Of a DNA stretch of 64,000 nucleotides, positions 1 through 12,900 are shown piece after piece; within the stretch, counting starts at the first letter, position 1, and each line of letters starts with the position of its first letter. Under the pieces are notes generated by a model. The model was not told the origin of the DNA. It worked only from the letters and a program-made list of their open reading frames with translations, and searched no databases. A program made the position numbers and the translations under genes. This stretch comes from Gymnogyps californianus (Eukaryota > Chordata > Aves > Accipitriformes > Cathartidae), in assembly GCF_018139145.2 (NCBI RefSeq), contig NC_059477.1, positions 37,702,502 to 37,766,501 on the forward strand. The letters run 5' to 3'.

Positions 1-1337
1 CTCAGATTGAAGACATTTCCTGCTTCAAGAAATTTTCTTCTTGTATTTTCTACACTGACAGCAGACTGTTAAGGCTCCAGAAATCAGCTGTGTTATTAAA
101 TGATTATTTATGTATGAGGTCATGGTAATTACCATTCCTAATGCCTTGTATACCCTAATACCTTCAGGCTGGTAATCTTTAGCATGTCTTCTTCCAGCAA
201 GTGTTAAGAAGCTTACGCTTGAGAATTTCAAACAACTTGGCGAACAAGACACAATCCTGTTGCATTTCCAGCCTCACATTTAACTGGCGTGCCTTTTCAG
301 CTTCAGTTCTCACATGCGTTATCATTCTTTCATCATCCAATCTTTATAGTAAGTCCGCAGGGTTCCATCAATTCTCAGACAGTCTTTCCATAGTGAGTAA
401 TACACTTGTTTAAATTCCAAAAAGACCCTACCAACCTATCATTTCCATACTCCCGGCCCTATTTGTTTATTCGTCTCCGCAAGATCATCCGAAAAGCACA
501 AGCATCCTCTTCTGAAGCCAGATACACTTTCCTGCAGCTTGTAAGAGCTGTAAGAGTACCCAGGAGGCATATTGAATAGATTAATGCTCTTTGAATACAT
601 ATACAGATTTCTGCTCCCCTTTTTGAGCAACAAGAGAATTGCTACTACTTCACTCATCTTTCCTCATTATATGTACATTTGATTTGTCTACACTAACTTA
701 TTGGCATTATGTTAAGTAATGCTATTTTATATACCTTCCATACATAACGATTTCAACTCACATTTCTCATATTTACCACTTGTTCTCCTTTCTTTAATTC
801 CACATTTTTTTTATTGGTCTCTTACTTTCCTAGAATAGTTCTTTTTAGCTTATTATAAATACCTACCAGTTCCAGTCTATCTGCTTTAGCCCAAAACCAA
901 ACCTGGACCCTTCTGCAGGTTTCCAACTCATCCCAGTAACTTGCCATTCTAAACCAGGAATTTTCCGTATCCACTAACCCTTCTCAGCCCTGAAAATCAC
1001 ACTGAGAGATGCAAGCAGGTCACTCACAGAAGCATTGCTCCCAGTCCAACATCCAAGAAAACGACAGCAAAGTTCAAGGAAACCTTTTCACTCTGAAATT
1101 ATATCAAGTCCTGAAGGCACCTAAGCATCAAGGCAAGCATATAAGGATCAGGAAGCTTTGTACATGCTTCCTGCCAATGGTAAAGACACAAAGATAAACC
1201 CTCCAACACACTCTCCCCTCCCCAACACGGCTCTGTGGGCAGTGTGAATACAGGTAAGTTGAGAGGAGGCATCTTTAATCGGTTTGAGCCATGCAGACAG
1301 CACTTTTAAAACAGAGAGGTTGTAACCTCGATTGCAA
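1..1337. other. Intergenic sequence, no gene seen
   Basis: This AT-rich stretch is pyrimidine-rich on the + strand, most clearly at about 660-960. Open frames are short and do not resemble known proteins. I recognise no repeat family or RNA gene. Confidence 0.6.
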
Positions 1338-1352
1338 CATCTCTTTTTGCAG

Positions 1353-1725
1353 TGATTGTCTAGCCACGGCCTCATGCTGCGTTTGCACCGGGCTACAGCC
1401 GAGCCGGGCCCCTGGCACTTGCAGCCCGCCAGGCAAAGCCCCTGTGCAATGCAAGCAGCAGTGCCTGCGCAGGCACGGCCAGCGGAGAAACTCCTGCCGC
1501 TGGATGTATACTCCTCTATATGCTGCATCTCCACCAGGAGGCTCTGCTGACACGGCGAGCGGAGGAAGAGGCTTTCTGCCATGCGAACAGCAGTTCGTGC
1601 CTTTCTTCCACGATGAATTAGCACCAGCTCGGTGCCCTCCCTCGTTAGCCACCAGGACAAGTCTGCCCTGGATCGCATGTTGGCACATGGGTCTACATCT
1701 GCCAAACTGATACACGACAGAGTTT
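1353..1725 (+). other. CpG-rich patch with exon-like boundaries (candidate exon, unidentified)
   Basis: By eye count, about 20 CpG dinucleotides fall in 1321-1680, with GC near 56 percent, in an otherwise AT-rich, CpG-poor region. On the + strand the patch is preceded by a good splice acceptor (ctctttttgcag, ending at 1352) and followed by a strong donor (GTAAGT at 1726-1731). One + frame is open across it and stops at 1708-1710. Its product is Cys/Arg/Pro-rich and matches no family I recognise. Two - strand frames are also open, as expected when GC content makes stops rarer. It could be an exon of a lncRNA or unknown gene, a small CpG island, or chance. Confidence 0.25.
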
Positions 1726-1731
1726 GTAAGT

Positions 1732-4700
1732 TTTAGGCTTTTGGACCAGCTTCATGCAGTGTGGGGAAAGAGAGGCGACATCTGATCTAGCCTGAAGCCT
1801 GCCAGTGGAGAGCTGACTGGTCAATATTTTCTTCAAGAACTTTGCACCAGCAGAGCAAGTTCATGCTGGATCAGTAACTCACATGATGAGAAAGAGTCAG
1901 TTTGGATCCAAGGAAATAGTCAGAAGCTCCACTGATTGTCTCATCAGACGGCAGTTTCAGAGGTATCAACAGTGTTTTGAGGAAACAAGTTTGCTCATCG
2001 CATACTTGCATGTTAATAAGGGAGCATCTCCATCACACCTTAAGCTCTTTTTTTTTTGCCACAGGAAATTTTAGATTAATCAGCTTCCTGTGCATCACTG
2101 CTGGCACAAAGAAAGAGGTAAGGAATATATGGGTGGAAGGGCATTCCCCAGAACCGATGAACTTAAGCTCCTGTGGATCTGCACCCTTACCCTTTCTTAG
2201 TAGCAAAGCCAGTTTTAAAAGTTCCTAATCCCCCCCACCCCATGCATTCCGTCACCTTTCATTATGTTGTTGCAACTGTGTAGTTTCTGTGTTCAGAGAA
2301 GAAAATTAGAGAGACAGGCATTTTATGAATGTTCTAAGCCAGTTCTGCCTCCAAAGAAAGCATTTTCCCTAAGTATGTTTTTAAAAGGCTTTGCAAATAC
2401 AAACAAATCATTTTGCTAATAAATACAAGACTGATAACTACACAACTCACCTCTAATTCTAACTTCCAATCTAAACTTGGAAAAACGACTGTGAAATATC
2501 TTCACTGCTCAAGATTCATGGTCAGTAACCAATATTAAAATATTTTCTTCATTGCCCTGATGACTAGTCTTCCTGTCGGCACTTTCTATACCCTTTAGCC
2601 TCTCACTTGCTCCCTCAGCAGAAAGATTGGCCTCATCCTACTATCTTTTCCACCACTGCTAGCATTTTAGTCTCACTTTGGATTTCTCTAGAAGCCTGAC
2701 TCTACTCCCATTAAATCTCAGTATTAAAAACTCATTTACTTCAGTGGGATTAAGCACAATTGTAATCCCTTTATATTTGCAGTGTCTTAAGAAAAGCAGG
2801 TTGTGTGATCAAACATTTACATTTTTCAAATTAAAACGAATAAACTGACCCAAGAAAGTATTCATTTTTTTGTCAGCCTATCACCATCATTTGTTCAGGT
2901 TCAGACACAAAGGCAGAAGAGTCTCTTCAGCTGTGCTGAAACAGAAAGTGGGAGCTTTCATTATAAGAGTGCTTTACTACCAAACCTATACTCCTGTTCC
3001 CTGCCCTTTCAGGGCACTTGGCAGCTCACCTGAAGTATGATCTGAGCTCCTTCAAGTCTCTCCTTTCAGTCGGGTCTCATCACCACATTTTCGCATTGCC
3101 TTCTATGGTGACTATGTATAGCACTTCATGGAGATTACTGACAAGCTTCTCAAACACGCCGCGTGGAATGGGCTCATCAGCCACTTCACAGGCCTCCACA
3201 CAAAGAAATTAGACTCAGTTTTATCAAAGTCTTGCACGTCCACCCTAACACATCTAGACACCTTCCAAATCAAAGCAGCTTGTATCCCAGCACTTCAGAT
3301 GGCAGGCAGAACTCATCCGTGTCTGCCTGCTCTTGACCACAGCATCCTCAGGCACACATCCAGTATGCTAGCTAGTGTGGAAACACAGACTAACAGCTTC
3401 AGCCCCAAAAGTATGCCATTTCATCTCCACTGTTTTCTTCCTGCAGAAGTAGAATTCCTGTGATCCATTTTGCACTGCCCAAAATGGAGTGTGTATTCCT
3501 AGGAGGTCCAACGCCTTCTTCCCAAGGTAACAAGAATGTATCAGCTGACTGGTAAGAGTTTATCTCCTCAAGGCCCAAAGCGCCAATGCAAATGAATCAT
3601 TCAATAGTTACAACAATCTGCTGTCAGAAAAGCTAAAGATGGCTCTGAGAGCTTTAGACTATTCCCCCCTCCAGATTTGGGTTACCATCTTCTTGCTGGA
3701 GGTCACAGTGGGGTCATGCTGCAGAATCAGTAATCAGGCTAGTTTGAGAACTCGCCCACAGGAGGGCTGGTACCCTCCCTCTTCCTCCGCGTCTCACTGT
3801 GCCCTCCAGCCACTGAACCCATGCTGCTTTGGCAAAAACACTGGTCATTTTCTTCCTGGTTAATGTTAGATCTATTCCCAAAGGCTGGTGGAAGGAAAAG
3901 GATGAAACCAAGAGGCAGGGGCAGAAGTAGGGCTTCCTCTTTGAGATCAGCAAGCTCTCAGAACTGCGATATGATTCAACAGATCATGTTCATCCTCCTG
4001 AGCTGCTCCAGTGCCAAGTCTAGATACAAGTTAAAACTGTCAGCAAAAACCAACTCAGAAAAAAAACATCACCCTCTGGGCACTGAGGCCGATTTTTCTG
4101 CTGCCGGCAAGAAACGTAGCATCCAGCAGATGGGCAGAATTAACAACTGGAGGAAAATGTAGCAACATATTTTGAAATATCATGAGTAGATGAGTTAGAG
4201 CTCATCTCACCATGCTGTCATGACACTTGGAGCATTCTTCTGTTTGAACTTCATGAAGAGCTGAACAAATTGCACAACTGAATTTGTCAGCTGAAACCAA
4301 CCACGTCAATCAAATCTGCATAAAACCACCCAAGAAATCAAACGAACACATTTCTATGGGGACAGCACCAAAAGCTTCAGTTGGACCCATTTCACTATGT
4401 CAGCATTGTACTGTGCTGACTGCACTGTGAACACACAGGGCTCTGGATGCATAAGCAGAGAGGGCTGATCTCGCAGTTGCCAGCCCCAGCAGCCTAAAGC
4501 ACTCTGTTCTGAAAGGTTTCTGTCCCCACTGCAGATGTGCGTGCAGTTTACAGTCTTCTTGTCTTATGGTAACCCAGAATTGGTGCCAAGTTTCTTTCAA
4601 AACATTGGGCTAAAGACCACTTAAGTTGCAACCTCTTCATGAGGTGTCCCTGCCAAGCTGCCCCTGCACAGGGCTGGAACTCAGCTGTCCCAGTGTGATG

Positions 4701-7700
4701 CTGTAATTCCACATATAATTTAGGGCAGTATAGGCTGATGCTGTCTCCATGTCTTCCACATTTTTAGCCTTCCTTTTCTGGTTTGCGTTACCATCTCTCT
4801 TGTATGGCACAAGCACCTGTATGGTCACAAAGTGAAGCAGATGAGGGACTGAAACAAACCTTTTAAGTTTTGCTCCACCAAATCTGTTCTTTTTGACACA
4901 CTTCTGCACAAACGCTTGTGCTGTGGCTAGGTCTTTTCTGGAAGCAGTTCATTTAACTACTCAGTAAATATCCCTGGTCATGTATTAACAGCCTGCAGAT
5001 TACTTGCAACCTGGGATTTAGTTGCTGTGTTATGCAGTTCATACATGAGAAGTTTTACTAGGTTGCTTCAAAAACTTATCTATGAATTTAAAAAGGAGCC
5101 TAGTTTAAGTTTGAAGAAATGAGGCAATTTTTATCTGGCTTGGCAATCCTTTCCAAAGGTTTCCCCATGCCTCTCCAGCTCTGAAGAATGGCTCAAAATA
5201 GAAAATAAGGAAAGATGCAAAGATCTCCAGTTCAGAGGCATATTCAAAGTTATTTTTAGACTAAAAAGTCACACTTTTAAATAGTCAGATGACAAACTGT
5301 TTTTCAATGTTCAAAATGGCTAAATATTAATTCATTTTAAATAAAAGGGCATTATAGGTATTTATAATCCCTATAGGTATTTATAACCCTTGCCATTAAC
5401 ATGTAACCCTACACAATATACAATTTTGTAATTCTGTGACTATACTTTCATATTTATGCAAATGAGCTCTTCAGTGTACTGCAGCTGTTTCCTCAACCAC
5501 ATAAAGTGTTTGCTTGTTGCAGGAAAACATACGTAATTACATTAGGTTGGCTGCCAAGAAATAATAGTCCTAGAAGTAAAACCTATTGATCAGACAACTG
5601 GTACATCAGTCTGTATGCCACAGCACAGCTGCTGTTGCTAGAAGCTGTGGGATCATTCCTTTGTAAACTTTCCAGCTTTTCACAGATTCATGCCATGTTT
5701 CTTTCCCTCCATACAGCAGGATAGCTTAATGCTGTAAAATCAGCACCCTTCATTTCTCCTGATAATGGCAACTGCTTTTAAAAAGGCAAATCTTATCACT
5801 TTCTCTCTTATAAACGTGTCTTTCAGGTGCATAGCACACATGCACATACCCTTTGCAGTATCAAGTGGATTTTCAATGGAGGCAGTTACGCAGCGGAGAG
5901 TCTGAGTGTTCAATTTTGGATTGCGGAAATCACTACAGAAATGTAATGGTGGGGACGGAGAGGTATCGGACATCAAAAGTTTGGCTGCTCTGAGCACCGA
6001 AGCTGCTCTGCCTTCTCTGGGTCCATCCGCACAGTCAGCCTCCAAGAATTTCAGAGGCCAACTGCCCAATAGAATATGCAGCCATGCTAACGGTTCTACC
6101 TACTTGTTGCTGAAAGCCACACAACATGGCGATAGCTTATGAATCATTTAAATGTGTTTTCTTCAACTCTGAGTGGTGGTCTGCTGCAAGCTTTACTGGA
6201 TTATTTGTATCTTCTCTAATGTCAACAGGTTAAAACAAAGCACAACCAGATAACAACTTGCACTGACCACTTTGCCTCACTGCAACCATTCTGGGGTGGA
6301 GTAAGAAGCAAAACCTTAGCAGCTTTGCAAGCAAACTGAAATTGTGAGGTTGATGTTTTTGGCAGGGACAGGCAGAGGATGCAAATTAAAGACAAGAGAG
6401 AGGAGAAGATGACAACCCATTAGCAACTACAGCTCTAGGTGATCTGGAAAGCTCTGAGACACGTTTCTAATGGTTCCACATCAACAGAGCTCTTTTCTCT
6501 CCCACAAAATGTCCAGGCAAGCTTGTAAGAATCACCAGAATCAGAGAGGAAAAACTGATTACTGTTACCACCAACCATGCCTTTTATGTACATGTGTTGC
6601 AGACTGACCCACACCACAGCCTCTAACTTAATCATTTATACACATCAAATATTTTATCTGCTGTGCCATTTTATGATCTCTGAATTAAGGAAAATAAAAC
6701 ATTCACCGCAAAAACCAGCTCTCGGTTGTAAACTATCTGCCTGCACTTGCAACACTGTAAGCTCTCTAACCTCCTGCTGGTTTCTGCTTTGGTGTGACCA
6801 TGAAGGCTGAAGTGTAAATCCCATTACCCAGTTTCCCAAAACCATTGTCAAACTGTAACAAAACACTTTAAAGAGTCAATACATAAAGACATACATGTTT
6901 CTTTAGCTAATTATGGAATACCTAACTGCCACTGTGAGATTTAAACTTTAACAATTACTTTAGAAAAATACTTGATATCTTTATTATCCTGTCAATTTTC
7001 AAGATAAAAGAAAACTACATAGTATGCATTTTTTAAAACACTAGCTCTTGACTCTGTCGATATACATGGCCAAGTTTTGGCAGCTGCAGTGACCTGTTCT
7101 TATGCTGGATTTGGCTTATTACAGCCTGAAATTTGTTTGGTTTTATCAGATGAAATAAAAAGCTTGTCAACAACAGCATATATTTTGTAAAAACACAATC
7201 TACATGTAAGTCCCTTTGCAAATCCCATCTCTGAATTTCTTCTCACATGAAAGCTCACAAATGAAAAGCAGTGAAGAGCAACATTTTGTCACAGCAAAGT
7301 ATGTTTTTCCCTTCTATTTTCTATTACCACATCTCAAAATCTGTCCTCCCTGCCCCTCTCCAAAAATGAAGATTCCTCCTCTTTTTCTCACAGCCTTGGA
7401 CTTCCCCTTTCATCATAACCCACAAAACTCTCATACTGAATCATCAATCCAGTCCCAGGAAGTTGGATGTACCTCACACTGGAGAGCAGCTGAGATACAG
7501 TGAAATGAGGCACGTTTGCACCAGCTGAATATGTTGCCTTATCAGCACTCATGGCCCCCGCCAGCTTGAAAATGAAGGACTGACCTTGAATTGGTGATTC
7601 ATTTTAGTACAGCTGAGCCACCAGCTCTATTCCCACATTATATTAGTATTTTCTCTTTGGCCTCTGTTGAAAAAGCTTTGCCACCCACTCATGAGAATGG

Positions 7701-9944
7701 GCTGCTGGTGTCCGGCTCGAACGTGTACAGCAGTGTGCAACCCATGGAACAAATGCAGCCAGCTCAGATCTGCCGAGCAGTCTGTGCTGCCTGAAAATGG
7801 AGGGAAAGCTTTAGCAACCGACAAGTCAAAGCCTGCAAACCTCTGCTGAGATACTCACAGGCACACCAAGATGAAACGCATCAAGCTGAGACTTGTTGTG
7901 GTTGGAGCCAGGATCTGGTCAAAAAGGGTGCTCTGACCTGCAGTCCGCCCTGTTTCAGACCAGGCAGCTGCAGAGCTGTGGCAACGTGTGTGCTGCCAGT
8001 GGTGCTGGGCAAAGCCTGCATGTCACATCATCAGAACACACTCATCTTTAATTAAATTCACATGTCTGCTTCTAAAGCTAAGTAGCTAGAAACATAGCCT
8101 CCCAGGAGCTGCCATTTCTGCTGAAAAACAAGTCAGGAATCACAAGAAAGTGTAGTTCGGAGTACTAGGAAAAAAGGTAACTGTACAGGCACTACTTTCT
8201 TCTTTTAAAGAGAAGCCGATACACAAGTTTAAAACAAGTGCCAAGTTTGTGAAACAAAGTTTGATGGGGTGCAGAGGACCAACTGAACTGATGCTAAGGA
8301 TTTCACAATCCCTGAGAGGCAGCCCACAGTGCACTGTAAATGAACTCCCACTCAACCATGGTAGAGGAGACAACAAAACACTCATTTACAACACTGCATA
8401 ACATCTGCAGGTAAAACCAGTCTCTGTGAGGACTCTCTGAACCCAGAGCAGATGAGTTACAGAAGCTCTTGCAAAAGAGCGAGAGTGTTACTGATTGAAG
8501 CCACCCAGTGCAGGTGAGGCCTAAGGCAATGGCAGTAACATAGGAAACAATGGTAATACAAACCAGTTCATGAGAAATTGGTCATTATTAGTGGTTAGTG
8601 CCTATTTCAGAGTAAACAGACTGAGGAGAAATCAATAATTAATATTCTCAAACTAATGATGACAAATCATGACTACAGTAATTGCTGCCATCTGAGTAAT
8701 GCTATAGATCTACTAATTTGCCACTTAAAGAACAATACATTCCTTTGCTGGAGCCTAGACTGGATGTGTCCCACCAGGTTTAGTAAAAGACTGCATCACT
8801 ACTCTAAATGGGAGATCCATTTTCTTTAGAGTAATCAAAATAAAAAAACAGTTACTGTGTGCTGAGAACTGATTTCTCACATGTGTGCAACGGGAAACAA
8901 CGAGCTTTCAGCTGCTTCTAGAATCAAGGCTAAAATACAGGCAAGCACAGAATCTGTACCTGAAACAAAAGCTCAAACAGGGCAAAAGAATTAGAGCAAA
9001 GGGAAGTATGTCGTAATCATCAGCTTTACCCCAAAGACCCTCTTGTTTTCTCTTCAGGCCTATTCCAGTTCCTAATGTGGGAATTTCATTGACTTCACTT
9101 GGGCCTTGTGTCAATTTTTTTCAGTTTTACTGCATGACCCAGATTTGAGATACCATGCTCTTAACTCTATTCCAAATAAAAGTTAAGCACATGACAAATT
9201 AATTCCTCGTGTGTATTCTGTCCCCAAATCAGCCCCAAAACAGCTTATCAATTTGCACTATTACTGCACTTGAAAGTTTTTCACTTTTGACTTCAGACAC
9301 TTTTTGCTACTAATAGAATTGTCCCTTCAAAAAATAAAGATACTTATTTAACTAGAAGAGAGATGATCACTAATAGAGAGAGAAGGTTTAATCCTACACA
9401 TATCCACATAACTAAGAAAGAGGAAGTAAGAGCCCAAATATATCAATTTTACTTTGAAGGACTTACTAAAAACCATAGACTAAAGAAGCTTATTTTCTTG
9501 GAGATGATTTTTTTGTGCAGCAATATCTGACATCAATGTAAGGCCAGCGAAACTTCCTTAGTATGCAATGAAATGCCTAGAGCACTGCACTAATTACGCA
9601 TTTGGCAGGACGTAAACTCGGCATTTGTGAGTAGCCTGTTAGTCAGTGTGCAAAATGTAAGGAGCACAGATCAACAAGCAAGCTCAAAAACCACATGGAA
9701 AAAAAAAAGGAAGGAAGGAACCTATATGACTATAGTGTCAATGGCCGAGTGATCTGATCCCTCTGCATGTGGTAGAATAAAATCTGCAGAAGCCAAATCC
9801 CTTCCCTAAACTCTCATCTTTCTTGAAGCCTTGAATACTAACCAATGTTAAGGTAAATGTTGTCAGGCACCCAACCATTATTTAAAAAAAGAAACATTTC
9901 TCTAAGAAGTACCTTCCCCAGGTCTCTCAGCACAGTTTGCACTG
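1732..9944. other. Intergenic sequence, no gene seen
   Basis: I see no coding sequence or RNA gene here. Minor features are a short tandem duplication at 5353-5389 and an A-rich/GGAA run at about 9698-9721. Stretches near 2700-2770 and 9060-9110 carry the words ttacttcagtggga and cattgacttcacttggg. These resemble very old amniote interspersed repeats but are too diverged to name. Confidence 0.55.
5353..5389 (+). repeat. Two-copy tandem duplication, unit about 19 bp
   Basis: The unit tataggtatttataatccc (5353-5371) is followed directly by tataggtatttataaccc (5372-5389), which differs by one lost base. It looks like a simple local duplication in AT-rich DNA, with no sign of function. Confidence 0.85.
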
Positions 9945-9949
9945 TCTGT

Positions 9950-10035
9950 CTATTGTTAGATTGCACACTCCTTGGGCCAGGAAGTGTCATTTTTATTGCC
10001 TCTTACAGCGCTAAGCACATTATCGAAGCTTAGCA
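9950..10035 (+). repeat. L2/CORE-SINE-like 3' tail fragment
   Basis: The order of words (ttagattgcacactccttgg, then ggaagtgtcatttttattg, then acagcgctaagcacatt) follows the well-known 3' tail shared by L2 LINEs and some CORE-SINEs: gattgtaagctccttgg, a T-rich stretch, then cagcgcctagcaca. The match is from memory and diverged. No body of the element can be traced upstream. Confidence 0.45.
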
Positions 10036-10290
10036 TCCATAACTATGAAAAGCAAAGCAAAGAAAAATCCCACAAGTTAACTTTGATGTGGGTTGCAGAT
10101 CCCAGTCCTGTTCTGACATCAGGAAACTGGACTCATGAAGGATTTGTGAAGGCTGTTAGAAAAAATGGTAAAGATATTTAGGGCTCACCTACAGAGGGAC
10201 AAATGGGAAAGTTAACATGTTTTACTCCAGTTTATTTAACTGCATGAAACCTCTCCATGGACACTTATAATTATAGTGGCTTTAATTTGA

Positions 10291-10400
10291 TTAGGGTAGG
10301 GTCTCTCTACATAACGAAGCTAGTGTACAATAAGCTGGGCTACAAATTTCTGGATCTCTGGCTGCTCTACACTCGCTCCCCATGCAGTGATGATAGCTGA
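10291..10400. repeat. Possible ancient DNA-transposon remnant
   Basis: The segment starts ttagggtagggtctctctac and continues with gctagtgtacaataagctgg. It resembles old non-autonomous DNA elements common in reptile genomes, which open with a gtctacac-like terminus. No clear terminal inverted repeat or target duplication is visible, so this is a weak call. Confidence 0.2.
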
Positions 10401-12817
10401 GTCCACTTATAAATATATATATACACACAAATCATGCCCACACAGGGAGTTAGCATGAGGAGGAGTAAACACTATGTCATCGATTCACACTCGGCTGAGC
10501 AGCGCTCTGAACTGTCAGATGACAGCGATACAAGTCAGATCTTCAGGGTATGTGTACCTTTGTCACCAAACTTTAGCCTAGGTGTTCTCTGTTGCTTCTG
10601 TGCCCTCAGTTACTTCAGATAGCTTTTCCTCCATGTAGCATGGGGAATGTACAGGCTGGCACAGACTTTTTAATCTCTAGTTTCTATGGGGTGACAGTAC
10701 TGTACCATCTAAGAACAGAATTAAAATGCCATCATGCTGGGTGCATACATAATGCCATAGTGAGAAAGTCTGTCTCGTCTCCTACTGTTGAATTTTATAC
10801 TGAAGTAGTGACCAGATTCCCCAGTGAAGTTCAGGGTTCCATTCTGTTTGTAATTTTGTGCATGTCTGGAACAAGTCAATCACAGGCCTAGAATATTTTG
10901 TCTCATTTGGAGATGACAAAACCCCAGGGAACATCTACCTCACATGATCCAAAGCCCACATAACATCACCCTTTAGCAAGACTGGATACTCCTCTTACAA
11001 ATAGGTTTTAAGAGAAGCTAGGATTTTCATTTCAACTTTAACTCTTCCTAGAATACCTAAATCGTACTCCTTCCTGTCTGTATCCATTTTCAGTGCAGCT
11101 GGGAATGTTTTTACCATTGTGAAAGCTAGGACTTAAAAGACAGCAAACCATCATCTGGAAGATATTGATACCAATGTATAACTGGTGATATGGACTCTGG
11201 CACTGACCATCGCATCAGGACTTAATCTTGACCTTCCTGAATAGGACGTGATGAACTAGGTCCACCCAGATTTTGTCAGCACTGTTTTAAAACAGAAACC
11301 ACAAAAGACACACAGTATTAAATGCATGTTTAGCTATTTCATCCCTTTGGTGAGAGGAAACACAAATGATCTTTTCCTCTGGAGCTATGTTCACAGTAGG
11401 CCTATTAAAAAGCAGAGAGACCAAACACTTTTATCACATTACATTACATATTCAACCATTCTGTTAGAAGAAGACTGATTGGATGTACTCTGCCAATTCA
11501 ATCCAATTCTCAAGCAATAGTCTCCTTCCTTGCTATTAAACATCTCAGCCTCCCAATCTATAATAACTGGAATTGGAATCCTCTGTCTTTTACCACAGCA
11601 TTTCCCACTGATTTAATGATTCTATTCATATTTCTTGCTGACCTGATTTTTCTCCCCTTTCACTTTTAAATCCCCTATTGACTTGAATTAATCTTGCAGA
11701 GGGCTTGTACGACTGGGAACTCACCGAGTTTTGAAAGCAAGCTCTGCTAGCTCACGAAAGGCCTTCTCACACATCTATTTTCAAAAAAAGGTTAAATGTC
11801 TAGTGACAGAGGTAGCCAAGTGTCATTGAAAAAACCTGCAGCCCACCACATACACAAGAAGGGAATGAAAGTGATGGTTAAAGCAAATCTGTACCTGAGA
11901 AGCTGCTTCAATGTAAGTTAAAACTCATTTGGGGGAAACTGTACAATTTTGCATAGGAAAAGTAATGACAGAATTGCTACTAAAATAAAGGACCAGCCAG
12001 TTTCTTATGTACAATACTTAGGTCCTGCAATAAGCTCTCTTACTTCATGCTGTGCCGTAGGCAAAATACAAATTATGCACTGCATCCATCAAAATCTGTA
12101 ACTAGTTAGAGTCCTCATGCCTTAAATAACAACATGAAGCCATTTAACAGGATTTGATCCTGAGTTTATACTTTTCTCCCTGTCTTAAAACTGAAGAATA
12201 TTTACACAATAGCTATCTCTACCAACAAGGAGTCTTCAGTATGATATAGACTCATGCTGTGCACCTAATACAACCTCACTGAATAAAAATGTATTTCAGT
12301 TATGAGATTGTGAACAGAGGGCATTTCAGGCTGCTGCATTTTCTTGTGAAATACACATTTATTTTTTCAGCTTAATTGCCCCTTCTTAGCTGCACTAAAG
12401 TGAGGAGAGAAAGAGGCTGCGATTTCACGACATATACTGAACCTTGGTTATAGAATAACTAAGCACACTAGGAATATAAATTAAAAAATATTTTGTTATA
12501 ATCAGATACAAGCTTATATATAGCAGGAAAAAAACACTTCCTTGCAGTGAAAAGTGTGGAAACAAACATCCACTGGTGCTCAGAATAATATGGAATAGCT
12601 CTTTAATTTTTTTCTCAGTGTAACAGTCACGCTGTGCAGTAAAATACTTATTCCAAGTACAGTGGTTGTACTTACCATTCCTACTACTATTTTATAGATA
12701 AGAAAATTCTCTTAAACTGGGATCAAGAAACAGTATGATACTAGTACTGAACAATACAATACAGCTGTAATAGAAATTCCTACTGATGTTTGCATTTCAT
12801 ATAGTTTTATGGTTTCA
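10401..12817. other. Intergenic sequence, no gene seen
   Basis: The stretch is AT-rich and opens with a short TA/CA run at about 10411-10430. I recognise no coding sequence, RNA gene or repeat. Confidence 0.55.
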
Positions 12818-12900
12818 GGTAGTGGTTCACAAAGTGTGATCTATGGATCACTGTTAGTTAGCTAAGTCACGTCAGGGGATCTACAGAGCTACTGAATATT
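12818..12900 (+). repeat. Possible hAT-type non-autonomous element fragment
   Basis: The sequence caggtagtggttcacaaagt, followed by gatctatggatcactgttag, resembles the 5' terminus of hAT/Charlie-like elements in amniotes (CAGNGGTTCTCAAA, then gtccatggaccac). The opposite terminus was not located. Identification is from memory of the family's end. Confidence 0.3.

Noticed and set aside
12680..12712. Reverse-oriented MIR (ttttatagataagaaaatt)
   Set aside because: The resemblance stops after about 30 bases and no other MIR block follows in order.
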